Assembly (NCBI GenBank): GCA_013400115.1
Contig: VXBP01007508.1
Span: 372,001-436,000, forward strand
Reading direction: 5' to 3'
Origin: Rhinopomastus cyanomelas
Taxonomy: Eukaryota; Chordata; Aves; Bucerotiformes; Rhinopomastidae
DNA length: 64,000 nucleotides
The translations under genes and the position numbers were made by a program. This document shows positions 1-11,661 of the stretch, piece after piece. Below the pieces are notes generated by a model. It worked only from the letters and a program-made list of their open reading frames with translations, was not told the DNA's origin and did not search any database. Position 1 is the stretch's first letter, and each line of letters opens with the position of its first letter.

Positions 1-2993
1 CTTTTCTTGAGCTTGCTGTGGAGACACTGAGGACTGTCAGCAAATCTTTGAACAGTAGCCATCCTGGTAAAGCCTTGTGTAACAAAGAAGCATACTCCAG
101 CATTGAGACGCCGCTCGAAGTTTCTCTTAGGCAGAGGAATTGCAGCAAACTGATAGCGACAGATTCCTTAGAAGATTCCATACTTCTTGTCAGTCTGTTT
201 TCTGTGCTTTGTAGAAGACGAGATATTTACTGCCAGTATTATCACAATAATCACAGAAGTCCTTTCAAAATGGTACTTTTCACCTTGCAAGTTGTCTAGT
301 TGTGCTTCTCGGAAAGGCCTGTCTTTAAAAAAGGAGGTTTTCTAAAGTCCTGAAACTTTACTTGTACCACCAGTGCTGCGACTATCACAGTGATTGAAAC
401 TGGTGAGGGAGGACTAGGTTGTAGTGGGTGGAAGAAGGACAAGTTTGATTTAAGCCCCTTTACTTCCAGCCTTCAAAATTACAACCTTGGCAGTGAGTAG
501 AGAGGTGGAGGTAAATGCTAAATTGATTCTCTCCAATTCTTCTAGATAGGTAGCACTGTCTAGGAGGTTTGGCTCAAGAGATAACAGATGTGGTTTTGAG
601 TAACAAAGTGCTTAAACCTTAAATCCTAGTGACTATTTGGAATGGCATTTTGAGTCTGTTGTGACATTAATTGTGATCATACCAGAGTATTTTGGTCTAG
701 GCTTTATAGCGAAGGGTTTTTCTCTTACATGAACACAGCTTTTGATCTCCTTTCTTGTCACTTTCTGTATATTCTCCAGGAATCCATAGGCATTGATGTA
801 CTATTCGATTTGAAAAACCTTCCTATAACTCATGATCTGAAAAAGGATTTTTTTTTGGTTTTTTTTTTTTTGGTGCTTTGATTGGCAGCTGGAGATCCAG
901 GGAACCCAAACAGTATTTATAGTGGTGGAGCTCATGGCCGTAGTTGTGTGTGTAATTACAGTTTCAAGAAGGAATTCACGATTTGTTTTCTAGAACCTGT
1001 GCTGCTGCTAGGGTTTCCCCCCCCTTTTTTTTTTTCTAAATCAACTTTCTGTTTATTGCCTGTGACTGTTTTTTTGCTGACTTATTTGGAGAACTTCAGT
1101 TACAGAAGGTTTTAGTTCAGCCATTAGACTTTTCATCTACTCCTCTCTTTTTATCTAAGTTTCTTCAGTTTGTTCAGTCTTCTCTTGGTAATGGATATTT
1201 TGATCCTTGGAACAGGCATACAAAGACATGTCTGAAGCTAAATACTGTGTCCTTCAAGCAGGGCAGAAGGCTTTGTAGAAAAGGTGGAAAACATAGTTTT
1301 GTTTCCACTTACTCATTGCACCTAAGATGCAGGTAAAAAATAGCTGATCTTTTTTGCATTATCCCATGAGTAAATAATTCTGTGATTAAAATGAAGAAAG
1401 TTAACTTCTGTAGACTGTTCAGAATTGTCTAACTTAAATACTGGACTCTAGGCTGCATACTGAGGATGAAGTCCAGACCTGCTGAGTCCAATCTTTTGGT
1501 TTGAGAGTCTCTTCATCAGTGCTTACCTAATTTATTTCTTACTTTCAGGGGTTAGACTACAAATGGAATGGGCCAGGTTTAGGAGATAGACTACTAAAAT
1601 GTTTGGAGATTGATTTGAGAACAGTTCCATGTGAGTGAGACAGATACTAATGGTTTCAAAGCTGAGAATTGCAGAGTAGCCTTTGTTATGAACCTTGGAT
1701 ACCTGTAGAATTGGTATTAAGAAAAGGGAGCAAGAAGAAATAATTATTCTGCGAGGTGAGATCTTTTCAAGCAATGATGTTGTTCTGTAATAATTCACAG
1801 TATCATCTGTTGTATCTTAGCCATAATAAAGAAAGAATCTGTGGAACTGCACATTCCCATGGTCAGCTCTTCAACAAGTTCTTGCATAACTTCCAAGCAC
1901 TAAGGACACTTGTCCAGTTACTTACATATTTATTTATTACATAATTTCATTGCCAAAATGGCATTTCAGTATTAAAAGCTGCCTAGTGTAGGGACTTGAA
2001 GCAGTGTTTATCTCTCTGAGCATCCAGTGTTGTTATGAATGAAACAGGTGGCAACGCAAACACATTATCAGAAAAAACATTTGGAGGAGGAATCTCATTA
2101 AAGACTAGTTTCCAGAACTAAAAAAAACCAGCTAAAATGAAGCCTCGTTAAACCAAACTGGCTTGGTCTGATCAGGCTGAGTGTAGACAGATCATTAAAA
2201 GCGTATCTCTTTCTTCTTGAGACCTCTTTCAAATAAGTTACACAGGAGCAAGCTTATTAAGCACCTGGGAAGAGCTAAAAAACATTTTAAATGGGTGGTC
2301 AGTGCTGTGTTTTTTCCTGTAATAATTCTAACATAATTCTAACAGGTGGAGCCCTGTGTTTTTGTGACAATAATGCTAGTCATACGTTTATGAAGATTGA
2401 AATCTCTGCAAGAAAGCTTTGAGGACCTTTATTTCCATATATGGAATGCCCCAGAGTAGGAGATGGCAGGTTTTTGTATTAGCAATTATTTTGCAGTAAT
2501 GGTTTATGAGATTTCCCTGTGCTGGCTGTTGTGCAAATTACATTATAAGGAAAGCTAGTTTGTTCTCAGTGCTTTACAGTGGAATTCACCCAAGTCAAAG
2601 AACTGTGTCAGAAGGATTGGTGCATGGGTGGGCACTGCAGTGCTAAGCTTTTGCAGAGTAGGTGCTTGGGGGAAGTACGATAAGTCAGCACCTCTTCCTC
2701 GGTGTGGCTACACCTGTTGATTTGCTGGTAGTATATGGGTAGTGCAGCAGAGGTGATTAACATAGCTGTGACCATTATGATCTTACTCTTTCTGTTCCTG
2801 AGACTAAGCTAAGAGGCTCAGATCTGTGGTAATTTTGAAATTATAGGGTACACGCTCAGTCTGCTGGCTTTCTACTTTTTGATTTGTGGGTTCTTCTAGA
2901 CCTCTTAGAAGAGAGCAGATTGTGTTGTATGTCTTTTTGCTTGTGATGCATTCACGTGCATCTAATTCTTTTTTCATCTTGCTCTTTCAATAG
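1..2993 (+). other. EEFSEC: 3' part of an upstream EEFSEC intron
   Basis: Non-coding intronic DNA running into the acceptor TTTCAATAG at 2985-2993. It is AT-rich, and no open frame resembles a known protein. It holds homopolymer tracts (T-rich at 849-871; C8 then T11 at 1017-1035) and a perfect tandem pair of an 11-mer, ATAATTCTAAC, at 2322-2343. The missing upstream exons encode the GTPase domain and the start of domain 2. I see no transposon that I can name in this stretch. Confidence 0.8.
849..1035. repeat. Two homopyrimidine tracts
   Basis: Positions 849-871 are T8-GG-T13. Positions 1017-1035 are eight C followed by eleven T. They are simple low-complexity tracts in intronic DNA and are probably slippage-prone. 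There is no evidence of function. The sequence between them is ordinary intron. Confidence 0.8.
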
Positions 2994-3635
2994 GTGACAA
3001 AGAAAGTGAAGTCTATGCAGATGTTCCATACTCCTGTGACTTACGCTATGCAGGGTGACAGAGTAGGCATCTGTGTAACCCAGTTTGATCCCAAACTGCT
3101 AGAACGAGGCCTAGTCTGCACACCAGAATCTCTTCACACTATCCATGCTGCAATAATTTCCCTGAAGAAAATCCAGTATTTCCGAGGAGCTCTTCAGACC
3201 AAGGCCAAATTCCACATCACAGTTGGGCATGAAACCGTTATGGGACGAGTGATGTTTTTCGGTCCAGCCCCTGCTGACTTCAGTGAAGAAATTCAAGAAA
3301 ATGTTTTTGATTTTGAAAAAGATTACCTTTATCAAGAGGAATATTTGTCCAAGGACTCTAGTTCTTCAGAGGAGAACAAAGAAAACGACCAGGCAGGAGA
3401 AATCCAACTTCCAAAACAACAATGGGCTTTGCTAGAGTTTGAAAAACCAGTCACTTGTCCTAAACTGTGTCTTGTGATTGGCTCCAAACTGGATACAGAT
3501 ATTCACACAAATACCTGCAGGCTGGCATTCCATGGGGTACTGCTCCAAGGCATGGAAGACAAGAACTACACAGAGACTTCCCTTCCAAAGCTGAAAGTGT
3601 ACAAACTGAAGCACAAACAAGGACAAGTGGAAAGG
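2994..3635 (+). CDS. EEFSEC: EEFSEC internal coding exon: end of domain 2 and most of domain 3
   Basis: Encodes 214 residues of eEFSec, the cytosolic GTPase that delivers Sec-tRNA to UGA codons. The exon starts in phase 0 with GTG (Val) after the acceptor AATAG and ends ...GAA-AGG before the donor GTAAG at 3636. Numbering from this exon, residues 1-30 are the last strands of the EF-Tu-like domain 2 (VKSMQMFH, GDRVGICVTQF). Residues about 45-200 are domain 3, with hallmarks KAKFHITVGHETVMGR, QQWALLEFEKPV and DIHTNTCRLAFHG. From length alignment, Arg23 (AGA, 3060-3062) matches human Arg285, one of the residues reported to line the selenocysteine pocket. Residues about 121-136 form a Ser/Glu/Asn-rich variable loop, five residues shorter than I recall in human. 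Read-through into the intron would add seven residues and stop at 3657-3659, losing domain 4. Identification is by extended recalled similarity to vertebrate eEFSec. Confidence 0.97.
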
Positions 3636-6600
3636 GTAAGCTCTGTATGGGAGGGGTAAATATTTGCATAAGTGTGTATATTGGTGAGCTATAAAATTTT
3701 CACTCTTCTGTTCCACAGTCTTTATGTATTTTTCTTACGTTTGTAATCCTAGTCTATGACATCCTGTCTGCTTGCATTCAGAAATCATAACTTCTCACTG
3801 GCTGGTTTGTTCAGTTGAATCCAGTGTGGAGTGATTTGATACTGATTTTTTTTTCAGTGATCCTTTTTATATCTAACCAGTTTCTACAAACTTTCTTTGT
3901 GTTACTGTTCCAAGTTGCTTATCTGTACTCTTCTTTCTGCCAAAACTTTCACCTTTCTATTGACATATTTCACAGTTATTCTGATGTGCACTGAAAATGT
4001 AAGGATGGGTTTAAAACAAACAGAAAGTATCATTAGATGAAGTAACATGAAGAACATTATTAGTTTTTCACATTTTATCAAACAAGAACTTCCAATTATT
4101 AGCATTTATTTAGTAAACAAAAAGAATCTACAGGATGCCTTACAGGACTATAGCATGATGCATTTGGGATCAAGCTCATGACGTGGAGCACTTGGAGCCT
4201 TGATTAATGCACGTAGTTTATATTGAGCACGTGTCAGTCTGCTGTAGTGTGTGTCTTTGACCCACCTCATTGTGCCAAAAAGAGATGCCTCTCTGGAGGA
4301 GACAGCATCTGCAGTAAAAGGTGTTTGGAGGTTTTTTGCTGTCCCTTCAGTACGGGTAGATACACTGTCTGTAGTAGTTGGTATTAGTAGATTGCTGTCA
4401 TAAATTCAATCTCGGTTTCAGTAATCAGGAGAAAACCACTTGTTTAAGCATCCCATAGTGAGGTTTTTATGATGGGAAATGTAGGTCAAAATTTACATGA
4501 AAAGTTTAGGTGGAGCTGTACGATACATCAATGAATTCATTGTTTACCCTTAAATGAGCAAAGTCGATACAAACTTTAGCGAGTATGTACTTGGTGCGGT
4601 GGGTATTATTAACCTCTTTGTGAAGAACTCATAAGTTTTTATTTTCCTAATCGCAAATCTAATTGTTTGAACAAACTCCTCACTTCTCAATGTTCCATGA
4701 AGATGTTTGCAGTACTTCATAGTGTCTCTTCTTACTTTACTGTAGGAGGCTCCACACTTAGCATGCCTTACCATGTCTGCAGTTTATACTGCAGTCTTCT
4801 GGAACGCTGTTTTGTTTGTTTGCTTTACTAAGTATTGAGTATAAAACAAGATGCATGGCATGGCATGAGTTTGAAATTACTGAGGTACTTTCCTAAATGC
4901 CTTGCTACATTAATTGATTGGTTGTATTTCCCCCTTTCCTCTGAAGTTTGTCTTGCTGTTTTAGCCAATTCTGTCACCAGGAAGGCAAGCAGTTAAGAGA
5001 GTAGCTCACCAAAAACGTTGTCTCAATTAGTATGGATTACATGGGACTCCCCAAATCAGCAGTCCTTTGTCAAAATCTAGATGGTAGCTGTGTTGTTTCC
5101 TTTGTTTGAAGTTACTGCCTGCCCACCTTTCTCTTTGGCAAACGGTGATGTTCAAAAAAATGTCTAAAGCAAACTATCCACTAAGCTTCAGAGAAGCTCT
5201 AGACCAAATGTGGGTCTGGATACCAGTTCTTCCAATACTCTGGAGCTGTCTGGACACATGAAACTTTGGCTTTTTTTTTTCTTCTAAAAAGTAACTCATT
5301 TATGCATAGTCCATGCTGATAGGAGACCTGGTGTACCAACTCCTTTTCTATTTCTCTGTGGCCACAGGGGTATTAATGAGAACAGAAGGTTTTGTGATCC
5401 ACAGGCATGTGCTGCTGCTTGTGTTGAACTGAAGTGAACTGGTCTCACATTCTTTATTTTTGCTTCCAGTGTATGGCACTAGTCTGTGGGAGCTGAAAAC
5501 TTGCAGAGTACCAACTGTGTGAGTGTGACTTGTTTGAATGGGTTACGAGTTTGTAGTTATACTTGATAGTACATTTCTGATTTTACTTTGTGTTGTTATC
5601 AAATCCTCTGCCAGTTTACATATTCTGCTGTTGATTTTACTGTGTAAATAATGGAATAATCAAATTACGCATATTTTATTTTCTGGTCCAGAAAATAATC
5701 AGTGAATGTGAGGTATTTAATATTTGGCCAGCAGAGTTACTGGGAACCTATGTTAGTGAACTGTTTTGTTATCTTCCTTGCCTTTTAAAATATAAAGGCA
5801 TGTTATCTACTATTTTATCCTGCCATCATCTGTCACAGTGTGCCCTGTACCTGGGGCTCGATCACTGTCTGTATGAATAATAGTAACTGGCCCTGTAAAT
5901 GAACAGTGGCCATTGAACACGAGGTTGTCTGGAAGTTGGGTTTGTTGTTAGTCTGCCTCCTGTGGTACTGTATTTTTCTGGATGTGTGTTGATAGGACAG
6001 TGGAGCATCTTTATTAAGATATGCTCATGGTGTAAAGTCACAGGAGCACATGGAGACTTGGGACACTTGGTGGAAAGAGGATTGTGCCAGTTGCAGAGGG
6101 CTGGCTGGGAAAATACTTGCAGCTCTAGTTGAGGTAGCTGTTGTGAAGTGTGTGCTTTTGCAGAGCAGAAAGCAGTAGGAACAATTGGGTGGTACAGTGA
6201 CTTATTTTTGTACACAAAGTCACTAGCTAATAGAAAATCTGAATCAGCTGGTCACACCCTGCAGTTGATGGATGGCTGGAGATTAGGATCACTGAATTTA
6301 GGGTGTCTATTCTTGGCACAGATACAGGAAAATTTCTGTCTCTGTTCAGCAAGGAAGCTTCCCCCTCCTCACCTTCCCTAGGGAGGCATAAAAAATAATA
6401 ATTAAAAAATACATGTTACCTTCACAAGAATTGAACTTTTCATCCACAGAATGCTGTTGGGGAAAATTAGCTTCACAGCAGCTTCCTGAAAGGCTGGGAG
6501 AGAGGGAGGCAGCAGCCTGTGACATCCACCTTCCTGGGTTCAGCACAGAGTGGAAACATTCTGTAGCTGGGCTGTAGTGAAATTCAGCAGTGCCCATTTG

Positions 6601-9600
6601 CAAGCCATTGCTGCTAATCTAATGTGGGCTCTCCTGAGCCCCTTCACTTGCTGCTAAAATGAAAAAAAAAATCCCTACAGTTTAGGTACCAGTTTACCAA
6701 GGAGAAATAAGGCATTTAGAGCTTGGCTTTTTGTTCAAATACTGATTAATTTTGGAGCACTGATGGAATAGTGAGAATTGCAAATTCATTGTTTCAGCGT
6801 GACGGTACTTTTCTTCTGTGCCCCTTGTGCACATCACTCCCTTGGATTTTAAAGTTAATTTTTAAAACAAAAGAACATATATTCTCAAAGATTTGACCCT
6901 CTAAGTTTGATGTTTTTTCCAGTTTCACAGCAAAATCAAGTCTGTGAAGTGGTTAAACACCATAGTATTGAAAAGGTACAAAGTTGTACTTAAGCTAGCA
7001 AATGGACTTGGATTAGTGTAGTTTAATGAAAATTCACTCTTGAGTTTCCTGATTTTTCCCAGTAATGTCATAAATGTTACACAAAAAACCTAATACCCTT
7101 TCATTTGCTCTGCTCACTTTTTCTTTTTGGTGTTGCCTCTCTGTTGCTAAGACTGAGCATCACTGAGAGAGAGAGAATCAAACCATCTTTGAGTTTACCT
7201 GTCTGCAGTGTATCCTTGAGGTTTGTTTGTGTTTTTACATCCTTGCTTATTTATTTACTGGTTTGTTTCTTTTAAAATTTATTTTGTTATGTATTCCTGT
7301 AGTATATGATAAATTTGGGGTTAAACATTGATCCCCTGCCTCAAAGAAGGGGTGCTAGCAAAGGTTTGTATTTGTTTAATTTCAGAATTACATGAAATAA
7401 TAATTCAGTTTTGTGTTGTGGAGGAGGCTTGAGAGAGAAGTTCAGTGGAAGGAAGTTTCTGTCAAGCATTTTTGTGGCTTTGTTACGTGGAGGTACACAC
7501 TGTCTTCTGGACACTCTGTTTTTGTAAAACCTTGGCTGCTTGACTTTTGATAGAAAAAGAACCAGATCTGCAACAAGTGGCTTATGCTGATAAAAAGGTA
7601 AAAGCCAAGGCCGAGAGCACTATTGGGAGCACTGGTGTTGCTTTCAGGAGTGTGCTGTGGGCATCCTGGTGGAAAAAGTGCAAGTGAAATGCTATGAAGA
7701 AGGTTTGTCCATCTGAATTGTCTGATGGTGGTGGTGTCTGTGAATGCGGGCTTGGTGAACTGTAGCAGGTCAGGAGTCCTTGGACTTAGAGACAAGGAAA
7801 TTATGAACATAAACAGCGATGCTGTCTTTCGTCTTGTGCTTCTCGAGATGGGCTGCTCAGCAGTCCTCACGGTTTTGTGGGCAGACTCCCTAAATTTTAC
7901 CTCTACTCAGCGCTGCCGATTAAATCCAGTCTGACTCAGGAAGCAGTTATGCAGTCCCTGGGATAAATCCTTTATATTTTTCATATTTGTTCTTTGGCTT
8001 CCATGGACATACAGGTTGAGTGCAGAGAGGTTCAACTGAAAGGCAAACCGTAGAAGTGCATCATGCTTTCCTGCGTGACTCAGATGTTCTGCCTGTTTTG
8101 AAAATATTTGCACAAGTAGGATTTGTCTTGGGATGGTTGCCACAGGCTGCTATTGTTGAAGATGCTCATAAATCAGCAGCTCTGTGGCAGAAGTAAAGGA
8201 GAGGGAAAACTCTCTGACTTGCTCGTTTAGTTGCAGGCTGTGCCTTCTGCACTTTGCAAGCTTGTGTAGTTGAGAATACCTGCAGGTCTCAGCCACCACT
8301 GTTTCCTGGTTTAAGCACAGCAGAAAGCTTTCCTGTCAGAACGGGCTTGTCTCTCCTGAAGATGCTTTCGTTGTGTCTCTCTGATCTCAAAAAGAAAAAA
8401 ACTCTTGCTCTATGTTTCAAAGTTTTTAATGTCTTTTTCTCATTATTTGAGTTGCTCTTAGGCTTCCCTTACATCACACTTGTTTCTTCAGCCATTGCTT
8501 TTCATGTGTCACAGCCCTAGAATGTTCAGTTTTATTCATAGCAACTCTGTTCCCAGGTTTTATGGGTTGCTGGATAGTGAACTTGTTCTTGTGGGGACTG
8601 AGGCTGTGATGCAGGTAGTGTGCTCAGATTCTGGGGGATGGAAGCATCACTGCTTAATAACACGTTACTAATTGTTTGAATATTGGTGCGATTTCTGTGT
8701 CCCCAAGGGGAGAAGTATTGTTACAGGAGCAAGATGAGAAAGCTGGGTAAGTTATCAAGATTTTTATCACAGCATCTCTTCTAAAGCATGAATGGAAAAG
8801 AAGCAGCTTATCTTTCAGGATCTTTTAAAAATGTTGGGTTTTTTATCTCCTTACGGTAGGTTAACAAGAGCTGTGTCAGAGCAAGTGCACTAACTGAGTG
8901 GTCAAATGGTAAGGCTTTGTCACCGCCACTTAACAGTTCTGGCCTTTCAGAAGAAGCATGAGATTGTGGGGATGAGTACTAGTAAGCAGCTGTGGGAAGT
9001 TTGAGAAAATAGTATTTCAATTTGTTGATGACCAGCAGTGACCCTGGCTGTCCTTCATGGAAGTAAACATTTTGAAAAGCAGCAATTGTGGAAATGGCAT
9101 TTTTTTACCAATTATTGTTAAAATATGTTGCCCTTTAATTCCCTGCCATTTTTTATGAGTGACATATGTTTGTTGTACCGAGTACTTGACAAGTTTCAAA
9201 TGAATCAGCCACACAACCAAACTGCCAAAGGAGGGTACAAAGGAAGAATAACTTTGCCCCTGAGTGAATAGGAAGTGTGGTTCACCTAGGCGATGGGACC
9301 ATGCTTCTGGGGAGGCTGTCTGTGCTTAGGAGACGGTAGGTATTAATAATGTTGATATTAATGGGAGGCCCAGATTATGCTTGCCAGGAAGGTTTCCTGA
9401 GTGTTGGGTTGTGTGGAAGCAGCACAGTACCTTTTACATTGGGTATTTTCAGGGTATCAGTAAGGCCAGAATAATGTCACTGGGTTATGCTCACGCACTG
9501 TACATAAAACAGTTGCTGCAGAAATAATGTTTTGTGGTTTCTCTGTTGTATAGTTGCACTGTACAACAATATAGTGCCACTAGGAATGAAGAGAAGGAAG

Positions 9601-11171
9601 TTTTCCCTGCTCAGATTCTTCCATCTAACTTACTTCTAGATAAAGTGTTTCACTGGCTGGCTAGTAGCAAGCAGAAACACAAGTGAAATGCTGCATGAGC
9701 AGTGACACTTTCTGGGTCACTGGTACAGTGCGCTGGCTAATACGAGTACAAAGTGAGTAACAAGGCCAAACTGTGCAGTGAAAACTGAATGCTGTCTGCA
9801 GACACAGGCAGTGACCTGATCTGTCTACAGAACCTTCTGTGACTGTCACTCCATCTCCTGTAAACATGCAGACGCCACAATTAATATTTTTCCTGCTTTG
9901 AAGTCTGAACGTGAGTTTGTTTGGTTCTGCTTGGCTGCTGATGGTATGCTAAATACAGTAATAATAGAGAGATGAAGGCAGTCAGGTGTACAAAGTGCAC
10001 AGCACATTCACTAGTTAAAATGCACTCTAAAATAGGAGTATAAAAGATGCATTTATTTATTGGCTCTTGTTTAGTTTTCAGTAAAAGGGTTTGAGAATCA
10101 TAGTGAGGAAAGGGGGAAGGGAAGGCTGTATGCTTAAACAGAAGTACCATTGCTGTTAGTAGCAAGAGAAGACCACTGGTGCTTACTGGCTGATACAACA
10201 TATGGATTAACACAGTAGAATAAATCTGTCATAAAAGTGTACCCGCTAAGTCACAGAATCTGCTTGCTCGCTCATATGAGAAGACTGGTATTTTTTTCAC
10301 TCCCCAACAAAAGAACAGCTTGCACCACATGACTGGGTAGTAGAATTTTGCAAGGTTTGAGTAACACCTACGGTTATTATTTATATTATTAAATTTAAAA
10401 TGCAGACATGCTTTTGGGTCTTACAAGTGTATGGACAGCTGGTCTTGATTTTTCTGAGGTTGTGTAAGAGTCACCTGTGGGGAAATCAGTTTGTCAGCAA
10501 GGCAACCAATACACCATTTTATTTATTGGATACAAAAATAAATTAAGAATGTTACTTAGGTTGCAAAATCAAGCACTTGAAAGTTAGGAAATACCAGATT
10601 TACAGTTGCCTATGCAACATTAATTCTGCTCCCCTGTGCACTCAATAAGGCAGGGTTCCTGTGAAATTTTTTTGGATATGGTCATGTAAAGACTACATCA
10701 TGGAGCATATCAAAGAGGGACAGGAATAAGATTGTATGGACATCTGGCATTCCTTAACTTCTTACGTGCCCAGTTCTGCAACTCAAAGAACTTAGGTTTT
10801 ATATAAATACAATTTCCTCAGCATTTTTAAAGTAAAAAGGTAAAGTGAAACTAAAACTACATATTGAACTGTAACCATCCCTCTACACCTTCACTGGGGT
10901 TTCACTTACGAATATTTGGCAGTTTACCACTGACTTACCTTCCTTGGTACCACAAATCCTTGTTAACCAAATGGCAGAAGAAGAGTCTTATCCAAGAGAG
11001 ATGGAGATAGTGGACTGTGGGCAGAAGATCCATGTGCTGGGGTTGGATATCACTTGGCAGGGGACAGACTTGGAAGCTTTTACATGTGTGTGGTACCTTT
11101 AGAAGTAGATCTGAGTTTATGTTAAGTCGGCTCTCTCCTCTCCCTTGCATCTGTTGCTTCAGGCAGATCTG

Positions 11172-11661
11172 TCACAGAATCACAGAACATTAGGGATTGG
11201 AAGGGACCTCAAAAGATCATCTAGTCCAATCCCCCTGACACAGCAGGATCACCTAGATCAAGTTGCACAGGAACATACCCAGGCAGATTTTAAGCATGTC
11301 CAGAGTAGGAAACTCCACAATCCCCCTGGGCAGCCTGTTCCAGTGCTCTGTCACCCTCACTGTGAAGAAGTTCCTTTCCCGTATTTATGTGGAACCTCCT
11401 GTGTTCCAGCTTACACCCATTGCCCCTTGTCCTATCATTGGATGCCACTGAGAAGAGCCTGGCTCCATTCTCCTAACACTTGCCCTTTACATATTTATAA
11501 ACGTTAATGAGGTCACCCCTCAGTCTCCTTTTTTTCCAAGCTGAGAGAGACCCAGCTCCCTCAGCCTTTCCACATCCCAGAGATGTTGTACTTCCTTCAT
11601 CATCTTCATGGCTCTGCACTGGACTCTCTCCAGCAGTTCCATGTCCTTCTTGTCCCGAGGG
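11172..11661 (-). mobile_element. CR1 LINE, 5'-truncated, 3' end at 11172
   Basis: The segment starts on the + strand with TCACAGAATCACAGAA. This is the reverse complement of the CR1 3' terminus, an ATTCTRTG-type octamer repeat. Next comes the familiar CR1 3' UTR, including the reverse of GAGGTCCCTTCCAA-like sequence (here GGAAGGGACCTCAAAAGATC). Read on the minus strand, the far end encodes the ORF2 tail (DMELLERVQCRAMKMM, then LRELGL), matching the C-terminal part of CR1 reverse transcriptase. Only about 490 bp remain, so it is a dead, severely 5'-truncated copy, as most CR1 insertions are. It shares its terminal 70 bp, in opposite orientation, with the fragment at 20551-20614. The left boundary is firm and the right boundary is approximate. 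Confidence 0.93.

Noticed and set aside
7442..7870. 142-codon minus-strand open frame in the 12.9 kb intron
   Set aside because: No recognisable domain or compositional signal; low-complexity Ser/Leu content typical of chance frames.
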